Source: Nitrososphaerota archaeon (GTDB taxonomy: Archaea > Thermoproteota > Nitrososphaeria > Nitrososphaerales > Nitrosopumilaceae). Taken from it: DNA of 64,000 nt. The notes beneath the pieces are model-generated. The model saw only the letters and a list, made by a program, of their open reading frames with translations. It had not been told where the DNA came from and ran no database searches. Within the stretch, counting starts at the first letter, position 1, and every line of letters begins with the position of its first letter. The DNA is taken from positions 1 to 64,000 of the forward strand of contig JAGWGU010000001.1 in assembly GCA_028867275.1 (NCBI GenBank), read 5' to 3'. Positions 1 to 7,074 of this stretch are shown in pieces. Both the position numbers and the translations under genes were made by a program.

Positions 1-375
1 TCTCCATCCTTTCATGGACCAATCCCTTATTTTTGGCTCATTTAGTATGTCATAGAAAACAAGGTTTGCTTGTGTTTGGTTTCCATATTTTAAAAGTAGA
101 TTACCTAATGGATTTTCTGACCATCCTCTAAGTACAAGTTTTGGTACAGTATCAGGATCTATACATGCTGGCTGATGTCCTTGTTTTTTTATTGCAAGTA
201 TGAATCCCTCCTTGCATGCTATGTTTTGTGTGACAACACCTGACTTGAATTGTGTTAGGGGCGAAGGTGGATATGGTGCTTTATCAATTGATACACTACT
301 AAGAGCAAATGTAGTACTAGAGTTAACTATGAAAACTAGGAGAATTGCAATTATTACTATTAGTAGTTTTTTCAT
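1..375 (-). CDS. Secreted thaumarchaeal protein, 3' end beyond window
   Basis: The start codon is the ATG whose complement lies at 373-375. The frame stays open to the window edge, giving the first 125 residues. Residues 1-25 form a signal peptide (a lysine pair, then a long Ile/Leu/Val stretch ending near TTFA). The mature part contains PSPLTQFKSGV, then a Cys, then PACIDP and LRGW. The same order of motifs occurs in the protein at 1221-2336, so the two are paralogues, and even the DNA just upstream of both starts is alike (AAAAACTGGTGTAG then ATTCTTCTAG). I recognise a recurrent extracytoplasmic thaumarchaeal domain but no function. Confidence 0.75.
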   Translation of the reverse strand, partial: MKKLLIVIIAILLVFIVNSSTTFALSSVSIDKAPYPPSPLTQFKSGVVTQNIACKEGFILAIKKQGHQPACIDPDTVPKLVLRGWSENPLGNLLLKYGNQTQANLVFYDILNEPKIRDWSMKGWR

Positions 376-458
376 ATTTTACAAGTACTGGACACGTATG
401 CTTTAAAAAACTGGTGTAGGATTCTTCTAGTTTTTAGCACGGATTTTGAATCTTGCAT

Positions 459-643
459 GACCCACTGGGGGAATTATTCAATCAGTTCAATTCTCTTCCA
501 TAATTCCGTCAAAAAAGTATTAGACGGGCGTGTCTGGCCTGTCTATGAATAGATATTAAACTAATTTAATCAAACCCGCCCAGTTTAGTTTTGTGAGGGA
601 ACTAAACTAAGTGAATAAAACCCTTCAAGGGCCACTGTACAGT
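459..643. repeat. Composite repeat element E1 with invertible core
   Basis: The left arm (about 462-500, CCACTGGGGGAATTATTCAA...) and the right arm (about 594-632, read on the minus strand) are imperfect copies of one repeat in inverted orientation, as in a small non-autonomous mobile element. Between 526 and 633 lies a core of about 105 bp. The same core is found at 13227-13328 in the opposite orientation, yet with the same outer flanks: AAAAAAGTATTAGACG on the left and ACTGTAYAGT on the right. No ORF is inside. The element sits directly upstream of the hicBA pair. Confidence 0.75.
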
Positions 644-756
644 TCACTTGATTATTTCGGATACATGGTATTTTGTGCAAAACCTATCTTCTATCTTAAA
701 ATGATAATGTGAGGATAAAGAAACTTAAAATAATTAAAAACAATTTTGAATGTTAC

Positions 757-951
757 ATGTCTGTCAAGATAAAAGATGTCAAGGCCAAAGTTATAAGAGA
801 AGACGATGGGTCTTATTCTATTGCATGCTCTGCATTGGGCGTGTATAGCACGGGCAAGAATCTACAAGTTGCCAAAAAGAACTATCTTAAAGCCATCAAG
901 CTTCATTTGTCAGTATTAAGAGATAAAGCCACTGAATCCATTGCAGTTTGA
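757..951 (+). CDS. hicB: HicB-like antitoxin
   Basis: A 64-residue protein with the small HicB fold: an N-terminal beta strand, EDDGSYSIACSALGVYSTGK, and then a helix containing AKKNYLKAIKLHL, matching the usual substrate-mimic core of HicB. The ATG at 757 is preferred over an upstream GTG at 709 because an AT-rich TATA-like stretch at about 722-735 would place transcription right at it. The stop codon overlaps the start of the downstream toxin gene. In this family HicB binds and neutralises HicA and usually represses the operon. It lacks an obvious extra DNA-binding domain, so any autoregulation would need dimer or complex formation. Confidence 0.7.
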   Translation: MSVKIKDVKAKVIREDDGSYSIACSALGVYSTGKNLQVAKKNYLKAIKLHLSVLRDKATESIAV

Positions 952-1163
952 AGAAGCTTTCTCCCGTACAAGGAAAAGAACTTGTCAAGATTCTTTGTAA
1001 CAAGTTTGGTTTTCATGCAGTAAGGCAAAAAGGAAGTCATGTTACCATAACCAATGATACCATATACGTTACGGTTCCACTAAAAGAGATTCGCATAGGA
1101 TTACTTGGAGTCATTTTAAGAGATTGTAATATAACAAGAGAAGAATTTTTGAAAGAGGTTTGA
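948..1163 (+). CDS. hicA: HicA-like mRNA interferase toxin
   Basis: A 71-residue protein with the HicA double-stranded-RNA-binding-like fold. It shows VRQKGSHVTI with His31 in the position of the catalytic histidine, then a VTVPLKE strand and LLGVILRDCNITREEFL. It starts at TTG (948-950), overlapping the TGA of hicB as TTGA, so translation is probably coupled. HicA toxins cleave mRNA and are held inactive by HicB. The gene order antitoxin-toxin is the reverse of the commonest bacterial order but is known. Whether this pair is active cannot be told from sequence; all expected core residues are present. Confidence 0.75.
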   Translation: MKKLSPVQGKELVKILCNKFGFHAVRQKGSHVTITNDTIYVTVPLKEIRIGLLGVILRDCNITREEFLKEV

Positions 1164-1220
1164 TAAACTTTAGATCTGATGAATCGTTTTATTCCAAGGT
1201 ATAGAGTTTTCATTTCAATC

Positions 1221-2336
1221 TCAAGGATACGGAATGTATTTTATTCCCATATTCTTTGTTGCCAAAACTTTGAACTGAAAATCCATCATGGGACAGAAAG
1301 ATGTCTGCCGTTTTTCCCATGGAAAATCACTTATCGACATGTTCAAATTATTGTCATATCCAACAGCAAAAGGCATTCCTACACAGAACACCGTCATCCC
1401 ATAGAAACCAGTTTGATTTCCTGTCTTTATCGTATAAGTTACAGTACTATTTCCTACAGGTATAAGGTCAGGTTCTGCCCATGTTGTGATGCTTTTTTCC
1501 ACATGGTATGATTTGGCATCAAAAATTGTCAAGCTTGCATTTTTTGGATGATTCGGATTCCAATAGTTGACACAGATTTTTCCATCTGAATTTGTAGGCA
1601 TGTATAGTACTGGAATGAAACCTTGTTTGTATTCATAAGGCGTGTCACAGACCACAAATGAATCGGGCACTTTTGCATTTGCTGAATGCTCTTTGGCAGA
1701 AGTTCCACTTGTAGAGGATATCCAAACATTCTCAGTAAAGTTAAACGGAGTCTTGTTTGCAATTCCACTGATTGTAAGCAGATGTGCAAGCTTGGTATCA
1801 AATCCTGCGCCAATTAAGATCTTAGAATCAGATGCTAAATTTCCAATTGTAAGAGGTTTTGATTGTGTTACGTTTGCAAAGTCAAAGACGTATTCATTAT
1901 TGAGATGAAGTGTAGCTTTGAGACTGGTTATGGGTGCAACTCCATCATTCTTTAGCGTTATCTTAACTGGAGGTCCACCAGGATTGGCTGGAGATGAATC
2001 TGAAAGAATTGAGATTACATCTACAGGTTGATTGGGATTACTGTTATGGAGATTGACACTTAATACTAATGCCCATCCACGTTCATATAGTATCTTTGCG
2101 GTTTCTGGTTTCACACAGGCTGGAGAGCCATCCTTTGCCTTGAATGTAAGTAGAAGATTATCATGACATTTTACATCTTTAGATGCAATGCCAGATTTGA
2201 ATTGCATTAGAGGAGATTTGAAATATAATAAATTGAATTCAGGATCTCGATTTGCTGCAATACTCGATTGCGCAAAGGTAGTACTAGTTCCCATCATTAT
2301 CAGTACGATTACACTTAGTAGACTCAGAATTCTCAT
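1221..2336 (-). CDS. Secreted thaumarchaeal protein, paralogue of the left-edge gene
   Basis: A 371-residue protein with a signal peptide (residues 1-23, ending TTFAQ). A segment around residues 42-90 carries SPLMQFKSGI, a Cys, PACVKPETA and YERGW, shared with the partial gene at the window start. The middle region (about 105-200) reads like an Ig-type beta domain (NDGVAPITSLKATLHLNNEY). The C-terminal part has several cysteines (CVNYWNP, CVGMPF, CPMM). There is no PEFG tail and no membrane anchor, so it is probably exported. Function unknown; related proteins recur in ammonia-oxidising archaea. Confidence 0.8.
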   Translation of the reverse strand: MRILSLLSVIVLIMMGTSTTFAQSSIAANRDPEFNLLYFKSPLMQFKSGIASKDVKCHDNLLLTFKAKDGSPACVKPETAKILYERGWALVLSVNLHNSNPNQPVDVISILSDSSPANPGGPPVKITLKNDGVAPITSLKATLHLNNEYVFDFANVTQSKPLTIGNLASDSKILIGAGFDTKLAHLLTISGIANKTPFNFTENVWISSTSGTSAKEHSANAKVPDSFVVCDTPYEYKQGFIPVLYMPTNSDGKICVNYWNPNHPKNASLTIFDAKSYHVEKSITTWAEPDLIPVGNSTVTYTIKTGNQTGFYGMTVFCVGMPFAVGYDNNLNMSISDFPWEKRQTSFCPMMDFQFKVLATKNMGIKYIPYP

Positions 2337-2399
2337 GCTGCATATGTACTGGATATCAATGGTTTAAAAAACTGGTGTAGAATTCTTCTAGTAATTACT

Positions 2400-2436
2400 G
2401 TACCTTTGATGGGTATTACAATTTTAGTTGAAAACC
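2400..2436. repeat. Dispersed 37-bp repeat R2, copy a
   Basis: The stretch GTACCTTTGATGGGTATTACAATTTTAGTTGAAAACC recurs almost unchanged at 11493-11530 and with several substitutions at 6014-6051. At the other two sites it is followed closely by the R1 repeat; here it stands alone. It lies between the upstream end of a secreted-protein gene and a small cysteine-rich gene. Role unknown. Confidence 0.7.
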
Positions 2437-2449
2437 TTGTATATGCAGA

Positions 2450-2578
2450 TTATTTTACCTTGTTAATTACCGCCCAGCAACAACACTCCTTCAATGTACA
2501 ATGTATGCAATTCTTCGGGGACATACTCTTTTCACATTCTTCTGGAAGACAGCCGCAATCAGAACATTTTATTTTCAT
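2450..2578 (-). CDS. Cysteine-rich 42-residue protein
   Basis: A 42-codon ORF with nine cysteines: C5, C8, C10, C15, C24, C27 and a C32-C33-C34 run, plus His26. The spacing (CxxCxC, CxHC, CCC) suggests a metal-binding mini-protein for zinc or copper. It lies 40 bp downstream of, and on the same strand as, the methionine-rich membrane protein at 2619-3269, so the two are probably co-transcribed. I do not recognise the family. The very high cysteine density in an otherwise lysine/glutamate-rich peptide argues that it is a real coding sequence. Confidence 0.55.
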   Translation of the reverse strand: MKIKCSDCGCLPEECEKSMSPKNCIHCTLKECCCWAVINKVK

Positions 2579-2618
2579 ATTATGATGCCTATCAAAAATA
2601 AAGGGAGGAGAAGCAAAT

Positions 2619-3269
2619 TTATCTTCCTGATTTTTCAGCCGATCTTTTTACGATGGGTGTAACTACCAAGCCCAATGCTGCACCAAATGCAATATGTGAG
2701 ACAAATGCTCCAACCAAGATCATTGGAAACATCTTTTGAGTTTGTTCCATGATCATATTGTTCATTTCCTCCATCTTCATTTTTTCATCCATTGCTGGTT
2801 TGCCTTGCATCTGTGAACCTGCACTTGATGCACCTTGCATGTTATTTTCTGGCATTGCAGTATTTTCCATGGGCATCATCTTCATCAAATCCATCATGTG
2901 TGTAGGAAGTACGGTCATGGCTATTGGTACAAAGATTACTGCAAAAGCAATAACTCCTGTTGCAACTCCTAATCCTATTCCCCTACCAAATCCTCGTATC
3001 TGTAGTCTTTTGATATTAATTATTGCACCAAATGCCACACCTATTGCAATACTAGTAAGAAAATGTGCAGTTATTCCAGGGTATAGTGCATTTTCATAGG
3101 ATTGACCGGTTATCAATCCCATTATAATGGCAAAACAATTTGCACCCAGACCTATCTGTGTCATCAGAGTGCTCATTACTACATACATTACTGCACCTCC
3201 TGCAATTCCGCCAACTATTCCTGCTCCAAGTGCAACTTTTTTTGGATACAAAATAGGTTCCATTGTCAT
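2619..3269 (-). CDS. Membrane protein with methionine-rich loop
   Basis: A 216-residue protein with glycine-rich membrane segments at about 10-35, 40-60, 65-85 and 95-118, and a final one near 180-205. Between residues 122 and 178 is a hydrophilic loop very rich in methionine (MMDLMKMMPMENT, MKMEEMNNMIME). Methionine-rich loops often bind Cu(I), so a role in copper handling is a reasonable guess but not shown. The next gene downstream encodes a cysteine-rich mini-protein, which fits the same idea. No known transporter signature (such as a CPx ATPase motif) is visible. Confidence 0.7.
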   Translation of the reverse strand: MTMEPILYPKKVALGAGIVGGIAGGAVMYVVMSTLMTQIGLGANCFAIIMGLITGQSYENALYPGITAHFLTSIAIGVAFGAIINIKRLQIRGFGRGIGLGVATGVIAFAVIFVPIAMTVLPTHMMDLMKMMPMENTAMPENNMQGASSAGSQMQGKPAMDEKMKMEEMNNMIMEQTQKMFPMILVGAFVSHIAFGAALGLVVTPIVKRSAEKSGR

Positions 3270-3378
3270 AGTTTTGCTAAATCGGATTAATCGCTTAAGA
3301 AGATTTTTCCAAATCTACAAATGAAAAATGCAACTGTTCAAGGATTTACTTTTATCCTTAGTATTATATCTGTAAATC

Positions 3379-3558
3379 ATGGCAAATTTAGAAAAAGACT
3401 CCAAGAACAGGTGTATTGAATGTAATGCAGAGTTTGAATCAAAAGAAAAATTGGAAGAGCACAAAGCAGATCATTCTGCATATTGCGAAACATGTCCCAT
3501 AGACATGGCAATACGAGGCATCTTGAAATTATTTCGTAGAAATAAGCATCTTACCTAG
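3379..3558 (+). CDS. Small C2H2-type zinc-finger protein
   Basis: A 59-residue ORF beginning ATG at 3379. It contains one C2H2-like finger (C12-x2-C15 then H29-x3-H33, with the aromatic and leucine core CNAEFESKEKLEEH), followed by a second Cys pair CETC. Single-finger proteins of this kind are common in archaea and usually bind nucleic acid or protein partners. Its last 30 bases overlap tail-to-tail with the CARF-like regulator gene on the other strand. A similar finger of 32 residues is encoded at 60781-60879. Specific function unknown. Confidence 0.65.
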   Translation: MANLEKDSKNRCIECNAEFESKEKLEEHKADHSAYCETCPIDMAIRGILKLFRRNKHLT

Positions 3559-4182
3559 AGTGTTCAAGGTGATCTTTGTCCTTCCACGCTCTAATCTCTC
3601 GACATCCACCAGTCCTAACTGAACCAAACCTTTTGATTCAGAACTTCCATGTATGTGGTAACTAAGCAGTGGTTTTCCAAATTCGCAGTGTTTTGACAAC
3701 TGGTCAAGACTTTCTACGATTCCTCCAATGTTGTCTATTGCTTGTAAGATCTTGATCTTTGCATCCGATATTATCTCGTTGTAGCTTAGCTTCAATATTG
3801 GTAAAAGCATTGGTTCTCCTTTCATATCAGTACCAAATGCCTTTATTCCATTTACAAATGCACAGGAAAGTGCTGCACATCCTATCATTTTATCTCCCGC
3901 ACTCACGTTGATCAAAATTTGTTCATAGTTTGAACCCTCATCTTTTATTATTTGGGAAACATGCTCCATTGCACTTCTGATGATATCAGGCTGTTCAATT
4001 AATCTCAAAGAAACTGGAATGCCAAGTGTAGAACGTAAGCCACTAGAAAACTCTTCAACGGGTTTTGTATCGTCCTTGTAATGAAGCAAAATTAGTTTAT
4101 GGATGGGAAAATTACGCAATCCTGCCAATATGCCCTCTTTGTCTTGTCCAAAAGTAGCTATTTGCAAAGTTTTTTGAGTCAT
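3529..4182 (-). CDS. CARF-like sensor with winged-helix DNA-binding domain
   Basis: A 217-residue protein. Residues 1-130 look like a Rossmann-type CARF/DUF6293 domain: an initial strand LQIATFGQ, the pattern KLILLHYKDD, and a conserved INVSAGDKMIGCAAL segment with a helix after it. Residues 140-217 form a winged helix (LDQLSKHCEFGKPLLSYHIHG, then LVDVERLERGRTKITLN). Such proteins (Csa3 and the haloarchaeal HFX_2341 type) are transcription regulators thought to sense a nucleotide ligand. There is no cas gene or CRISPR array in the window, so the CRISPR-independent DUF6293 branch is more likely. Neighbours give no obvious target. Confidence 0.65.
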   Translation of the reverse strand: MTQKTLQIATFGQDKEGILAGLRNFPIHKLILLHYKDDTKPVEEFSSGLRSTLGIPVSLRLIEQPDIIRSAMEHVSQIIKDEGSNYEQILINVSAGDKMIGCAALSCAFVNGIKAFGTDMKGEPMLLPILKLSYNEIISDAKIKILQAIDNIGGIVESLDQLSKHCEFGKPLLSYHIHGSSESKGLVQLGLVDVERLERGRTKITLNTLGKMLISTK

Positions 4183-4251
4183 AAGGGTTCTACCTTCAAA
4201 TAGATACTAAAGTATTGATTTGAACAGTTCAAGATTATGTTAAACATTCCA

Positions 4252-4734
4252 TCATTTTGTGATTTTACACTGTGCTGTTATTCCCTTGACAGTAACGTAA
4301 TACGTGTATGCCAAAATTGCTATTGAACCTAGACGTAATGGAATCTCATAGTTTGTAAGAAAGGCAGTAGCCATTCCACCTACTGCACCAAATGCGGATA
4401 TTATTGCAAATCCAATTGAACCACAACTGCAAGCTCCTGCTCCTGCACCAATTATAGAGCCTAATAATCCAGAACCAGACTTTCTAACACCAGTTCCCAT
4501 CATGCGAATGCGATATATGCTAAGACTGATTACAATACCTGATAGGATAGACACTATTACAATCAGGGCAAAACTGATGCTTGCAGACAATGGTACATAA
4601 AATATGAATTTGGGTGAAAAGAAAATAAATTCAGAAATTATTGAAAGTGTAAACAGCAGAAAGAAAAAAACGGATGCTGACAAGGCAAGATATTTTTTAT
4701 TTGAAAAAGCTAAACCTAGTGCTTGTCTTTGCAA
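4252..4734 (-). CDS. Membrane protein with CxCG motif
   Basis: A 160-residue protein with four predicted membrane segments (about 15-37, 43-72, 85-115, 128-150). The third contains GAGAGACSCGSIGFAI, a pair of cysteines inside a glycine-rich helix. The larger protein at 23624-24460 has a similar GCPTCAGTIF segment, so the two may share a redox or metal-related role. The gene lies upstream of, and divergent from, a secreted thiol oxidoreductase, which would fit a thiol theme. No named family is certain. Confidence 0.6.
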   Translation of the reverse strand: MQRQALGLAFSNKKYLALSASVFFFLLFTLSIISEFIFFSPKFIFYVPLSASISFALIVIVSILSGIVISLSIYRIRMMGTGVRKSGSGLLGSIIGAGAGACSCGSIGFAIISAFGAVGGMATAFLTNYEIPLRLGSIAILAYTYYVTVKGITAQCKITK

Positions 4735-4830
4735 TCTGACCAGATGTGGGCTGTAAATTATTTAACGATATTTCCAAATCCTACAAAACCTTTTGAACGT
4801 TCAAGACTTTTTTGAATAATCTGGAAAAAA

Positions 4831-4840
4831 CCTTAAATCA
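4831..4840 (+). promoter_or_regulatory. TATA-like promoter of the DsbA-like gene
   Basis: CCTTAAATCA lies about 25-30 bp upstream of the ATG at 4865, the spacing expected for an archaeal TATA box driving a leaderless or nearly leaderless transcript. No ribosome-binding site is visible in front of the ATG. Confidence 0.5.
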
Positions 4841-4864
4841 CAAAGCGAGATCTGCGTTGCAGAA

Positions 4865-5725
4865 ATGAAAATTATTTTAATTTTGATGGTGTTTTCGGTT
4901 TTTGTAATTGCAGGTACTTCATACGCTTTTGCTCAAACTATGCAAGGTTCAATGCCTGCAAATGAAAACAATGTGGTAAACAATAACATGAAAAATGATT
5001 CCATGAGTGGCAACATGTCTAATTGGGAAAATGGAACTATGGCGAATGGAGGTTCTGTGATGGCAAGTGGAAACATTGATCTTTCAAAGGCTTCCCCAGT
5101 TCTTGGTTCACCGAGTGCCCCTGTTACAATAATTGAATTTGGTGACTATCAGTGTCCAAAATGTGATGCTTGGTTCAGGAATGAAGAACCGACAATCAAG
5201 GCAGACTATGTTGATACAAACAAGGCAAAATTGTACTTTGTTGACTTTCCATTTTTAGGTGCAGATTCACCCATAGCAGCACAAGCTGCGTACTGTGCAG
5301 GAGATCAGGGCAAGTACTGGAAATATCATGATTATCTATATTTCAATCAAGGTCCAATACAGAGCGGATGGGCAAGTGCAGATAGTCTCAAATCATATGC
5401 TGTAACCCTAGGTCTTGATACGAGTAAATTCAACTCTTGTCTTGATTCTGGCAAGTATGCTGGTACAGTAGCACATAACAAAGACATTGGCTTATCAAAG
5501 GGAATAGATGGAACTCCTGCATTTTTCATCGTTAGTCCATCTGGCTCTGTGCAAGAGATACTTGGACCGCAACCAGCATCTGTATTTTCTTCAACGATTG
5601 ATCAAATCAGTACCCAATCAGTGCCAGAATTTGGCTCCATTGCAGCTTTGATACTTGTTGTTTCTCTGGCGTCAATTATTGCAGTATCTGCAAAGACCAG
5701 ACTGAGATTCATTCCAGGACTGTAA
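4865..5725 (+). CDS. Secreted DsbA-like thiol oxidoreductase with PEFG tail
   Basis: A 286-residue protein. Residues 1-24 are a signal peptide; 25-70 form an Asn/Met-rich linker; 80-250 form a DsbA/DsbG-like thioredoxin fold. The active site is Cys97-Pro-Lys-Cys100 in GDYQCPKC, and the cis-proline loop GIDGTPAFFIV is present. PEFG at 254-257, a hydrophobic helix and basic residues (KTRLR) make a PEFG C-terminal sorting signal, so it is likely displayed on the cell surface. It should form or reshuffle disulfides in exported proteins. A small membrane protein follows after 7 bp, probably in the same operon. Confidence 0.85.
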   Translation: MKIILILMVFSVFVIAGTSYAFAQTMQGSMPANENNVVNNNMKNDSMSGNMSNWENGTMANGGSVMASGNIDLSKASPVLGSPSAPVTIIEFGDYQCPKCDAWFRNEEPTIKADYVDTNKAKLYFVDFPFLGADSPIAAQAAYCAGDQGKYWKYHDYLYFNQGPIQSGWASADSLKSYAVTLGLDTSKFNSCLDSGKYAGTVAHNKDIGLSKGIDGTPAFFIVSPSGSVQEILGPQPASVFSSTIDQISTQSVPEFGSIAALILVVSLASIIAVSAKTRLRFIPGL

Positions 5726-5732
5726 AGAAGAA

Positions 5733-5981
5733 TTGCTGAATACCCGAGTTGCCTTAATTGCAGGTGTAATTTTGATAGTGATAGGTGGTGCATCATACTT
5801 TCTTGTGCAACAACCTTTTACAGATTGCCCATCATTTATGGGACTTGCAGTAGGGGCAATACCACAAAATATCTTAGATAGGTGTCAGATATCGGGAGAT
5901 TTACAGATTATAGGATCAGCGTTATTTGTTGTGGGCATGGGTCTTACAATTTACGGAGCTGTAACAAAGTATTCGTCATAA
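5733..5981 (+). CDS. Small two-helix membrane protein
   Basis: An 82-residue protein starting at TTG (5733), 7 bp after the thiol oxidoreductase, with AAAGAAG just upstream as a possible ribosome-binding site. Membrane helices span about 5-27 and 58-78. The loop between them holds Cys32 and Cys51, which could form a disulfide on the outer face. Co-transcription with the DsbA-like gene suggests it is a partner or a substrate, perhaps akin to a quinone-linked reoxidant, although it is too short for DsbB or VKOR. Family not recognised. Confidence 0.6.
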   Translation: MLNTRVALIAGVILIVIGGASYFLVQQPFTDCPSFMGLAVGAIPQNILDRCQISGDLQIIGSALFVVGMGLTIYGAVTKYSS

Positions 5982-6013
5982 CAAATCTCTGTTACTACAA
6001 ATGAACTGGATCA

Positions 6014-6109
6014 CACTTTTGATATGTATTACAATATTAGTTGAAAACCCATTGAAGTTTAAAAAATCCGGGAGTGGGGGGTTGGTCAAATGGTTCAGTA
6101 CCCTTTGAC
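6014..6109. repeat. R2 copy b followed by R1 copy 3
   Basis: R2-like sequence (6014-6051, ACACTTTTGATATGTATT...) is followed 20 bp later by an R1-like arm (6071-6109, GGAGTGGGGGGTTGGTCAAA...). The same order, R2 then R1, occurs at 11493-11590. This copy is the most diverged. It lies in the gap between the two-helix membrane protein and the cyclase gene. Confidence 0.55.
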
Positions 6110-6145
6110 AGAAAGAAGTTTTATCCCTGACAAGAAATGCCACTA

Positions 6146-6155
6146 GTTATATATT
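6146..6155 (+). promoter_or_regulatory. TATA box of the cyclase operon
   Basis: GTTATATATT is centred about 30 bp upstream of ATG 6181. This supports 6181 as the true start with a leaderless mRNA, rather than the TTG at 6154. Confidence 0.55.
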
Positions 6156-6180
6156 GAAACTTGAGTTGATTTGGTTTGAG

Positions 6181-7068
6181 ATGTTAGATGATCAAATTGT
6201 GTTTCCATTTGATGTAACAGAGGATAGAGTGAGATTTCAGCCGTCTGTGATAGATGGTGAAAGCGGTTATTACGATACTGTAGTAAGGAAATTTGTGTCC
6301 CGGAGGGTTCTTGATTCACTAATGGATAATTTGGCACCTGAAAATAATTATCACATCACTCCAAACCATGAAAGAGTTACTCAATCGATAAATAGAATTC
6401 GAAGGAACATATCAGCATATCAAAGAAATCTCAGTGATTCTTATGCCCAAACCTTTCTCAAGTATTTATCAAATAGATATCTTAGTTCCAAGCTAGAGAT
6501 TGACCTTGAGGCATCTATTTTATACGTCGACATTGTAGGATCTACAAAGATTTCAGAAAAACTATCATCTGAAGAATTATCTTCACTGATAGGTACCTTT
6601 TCCCAAGAAATGGCTGCTGTAATTTCCAAGAGTGGTGGATTTATACTCAAATATGCTGGTGATGCAGTAATTGCCTATTTTCCTCATCTGGAGGGAAAAG
6701 GAAATATGATTGAAAATGCCATAAGATGCGGTCGTTCCATGAATGTCATTACAGGGTTTGCAATAAATCCTGCTATTCATGACTTTGCCATCCCGCCAAT
6801 ACAAATCAGAGTAGCAATAGACCATGGAAAAAACAAGATTGTGTTTCTCGGATCAGAACCTGACCTGATTGGCCATTCTATTACTATTGCAGCAAAGATG
6901 ATGCCATTTGCAGAACCTGGACAGATAGTCATTGGAGATTCCGCTTACCAAGTAATATCTAAAGAGTTTGCCGTTGAATTTGTAAAATATAGTAACGAAC
7001 CAGATTGGAATTATATTAATCCAGAAACCGGAAAAATATATCCTATTTATACCACCAAAAGTATTTAG
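6181..7068 (+). CDS. Class III nucleotidyl cyclase, catalytic residues partly replaced
   Basis: A 295-residue protein with a cyclase homology domain from about residue 110. The metal-binding aspartates are Asp117 (LYVDIVGST) and Asp161 (YAGDAVIAYF). Lys157 is where adenylyl cyclases select adenine. The transition-state Asn and Arg, expected in a VNxAAR pattern, are replaced (GHSITIAAKM has Thr and Lys). Residues 1-105 have no recognisable domain. The enzyme would make cAMP or a related cyclic nucleotide, but the substitutions may lower or abolish activity. It is followed after 6 bp by a RecA-type ATPase gene in the same operon. Confidence 0.75.
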   Translation: MLDDQIVFPFDVTEDRVRFQPSVIDGESGYYDTVVRKFVSRRVLDSLMDNLAPENNYHITPNHERVTQSINRIRRNISAYQRNLSDSYAQTFLKYLSNRYLSSKLEIDLEASILYVDIVGSTKISEKLSSEELSSLIGTFSQEMAAVISKSGGFILKYAGDAVIAYFPHLEGKGNMIENAIRCGRSMNVITGFAINPAIHDFAIPPIQIRVAIDHGKNKIVFLGSEPDLIGHSITIAAKMMPFAEPGQIVIGDSAYQVISKEFAVEFVKYSNEPDWNYINPETGKIYPIYTTKSI

Positions 7069-7074
7069 CTGATT

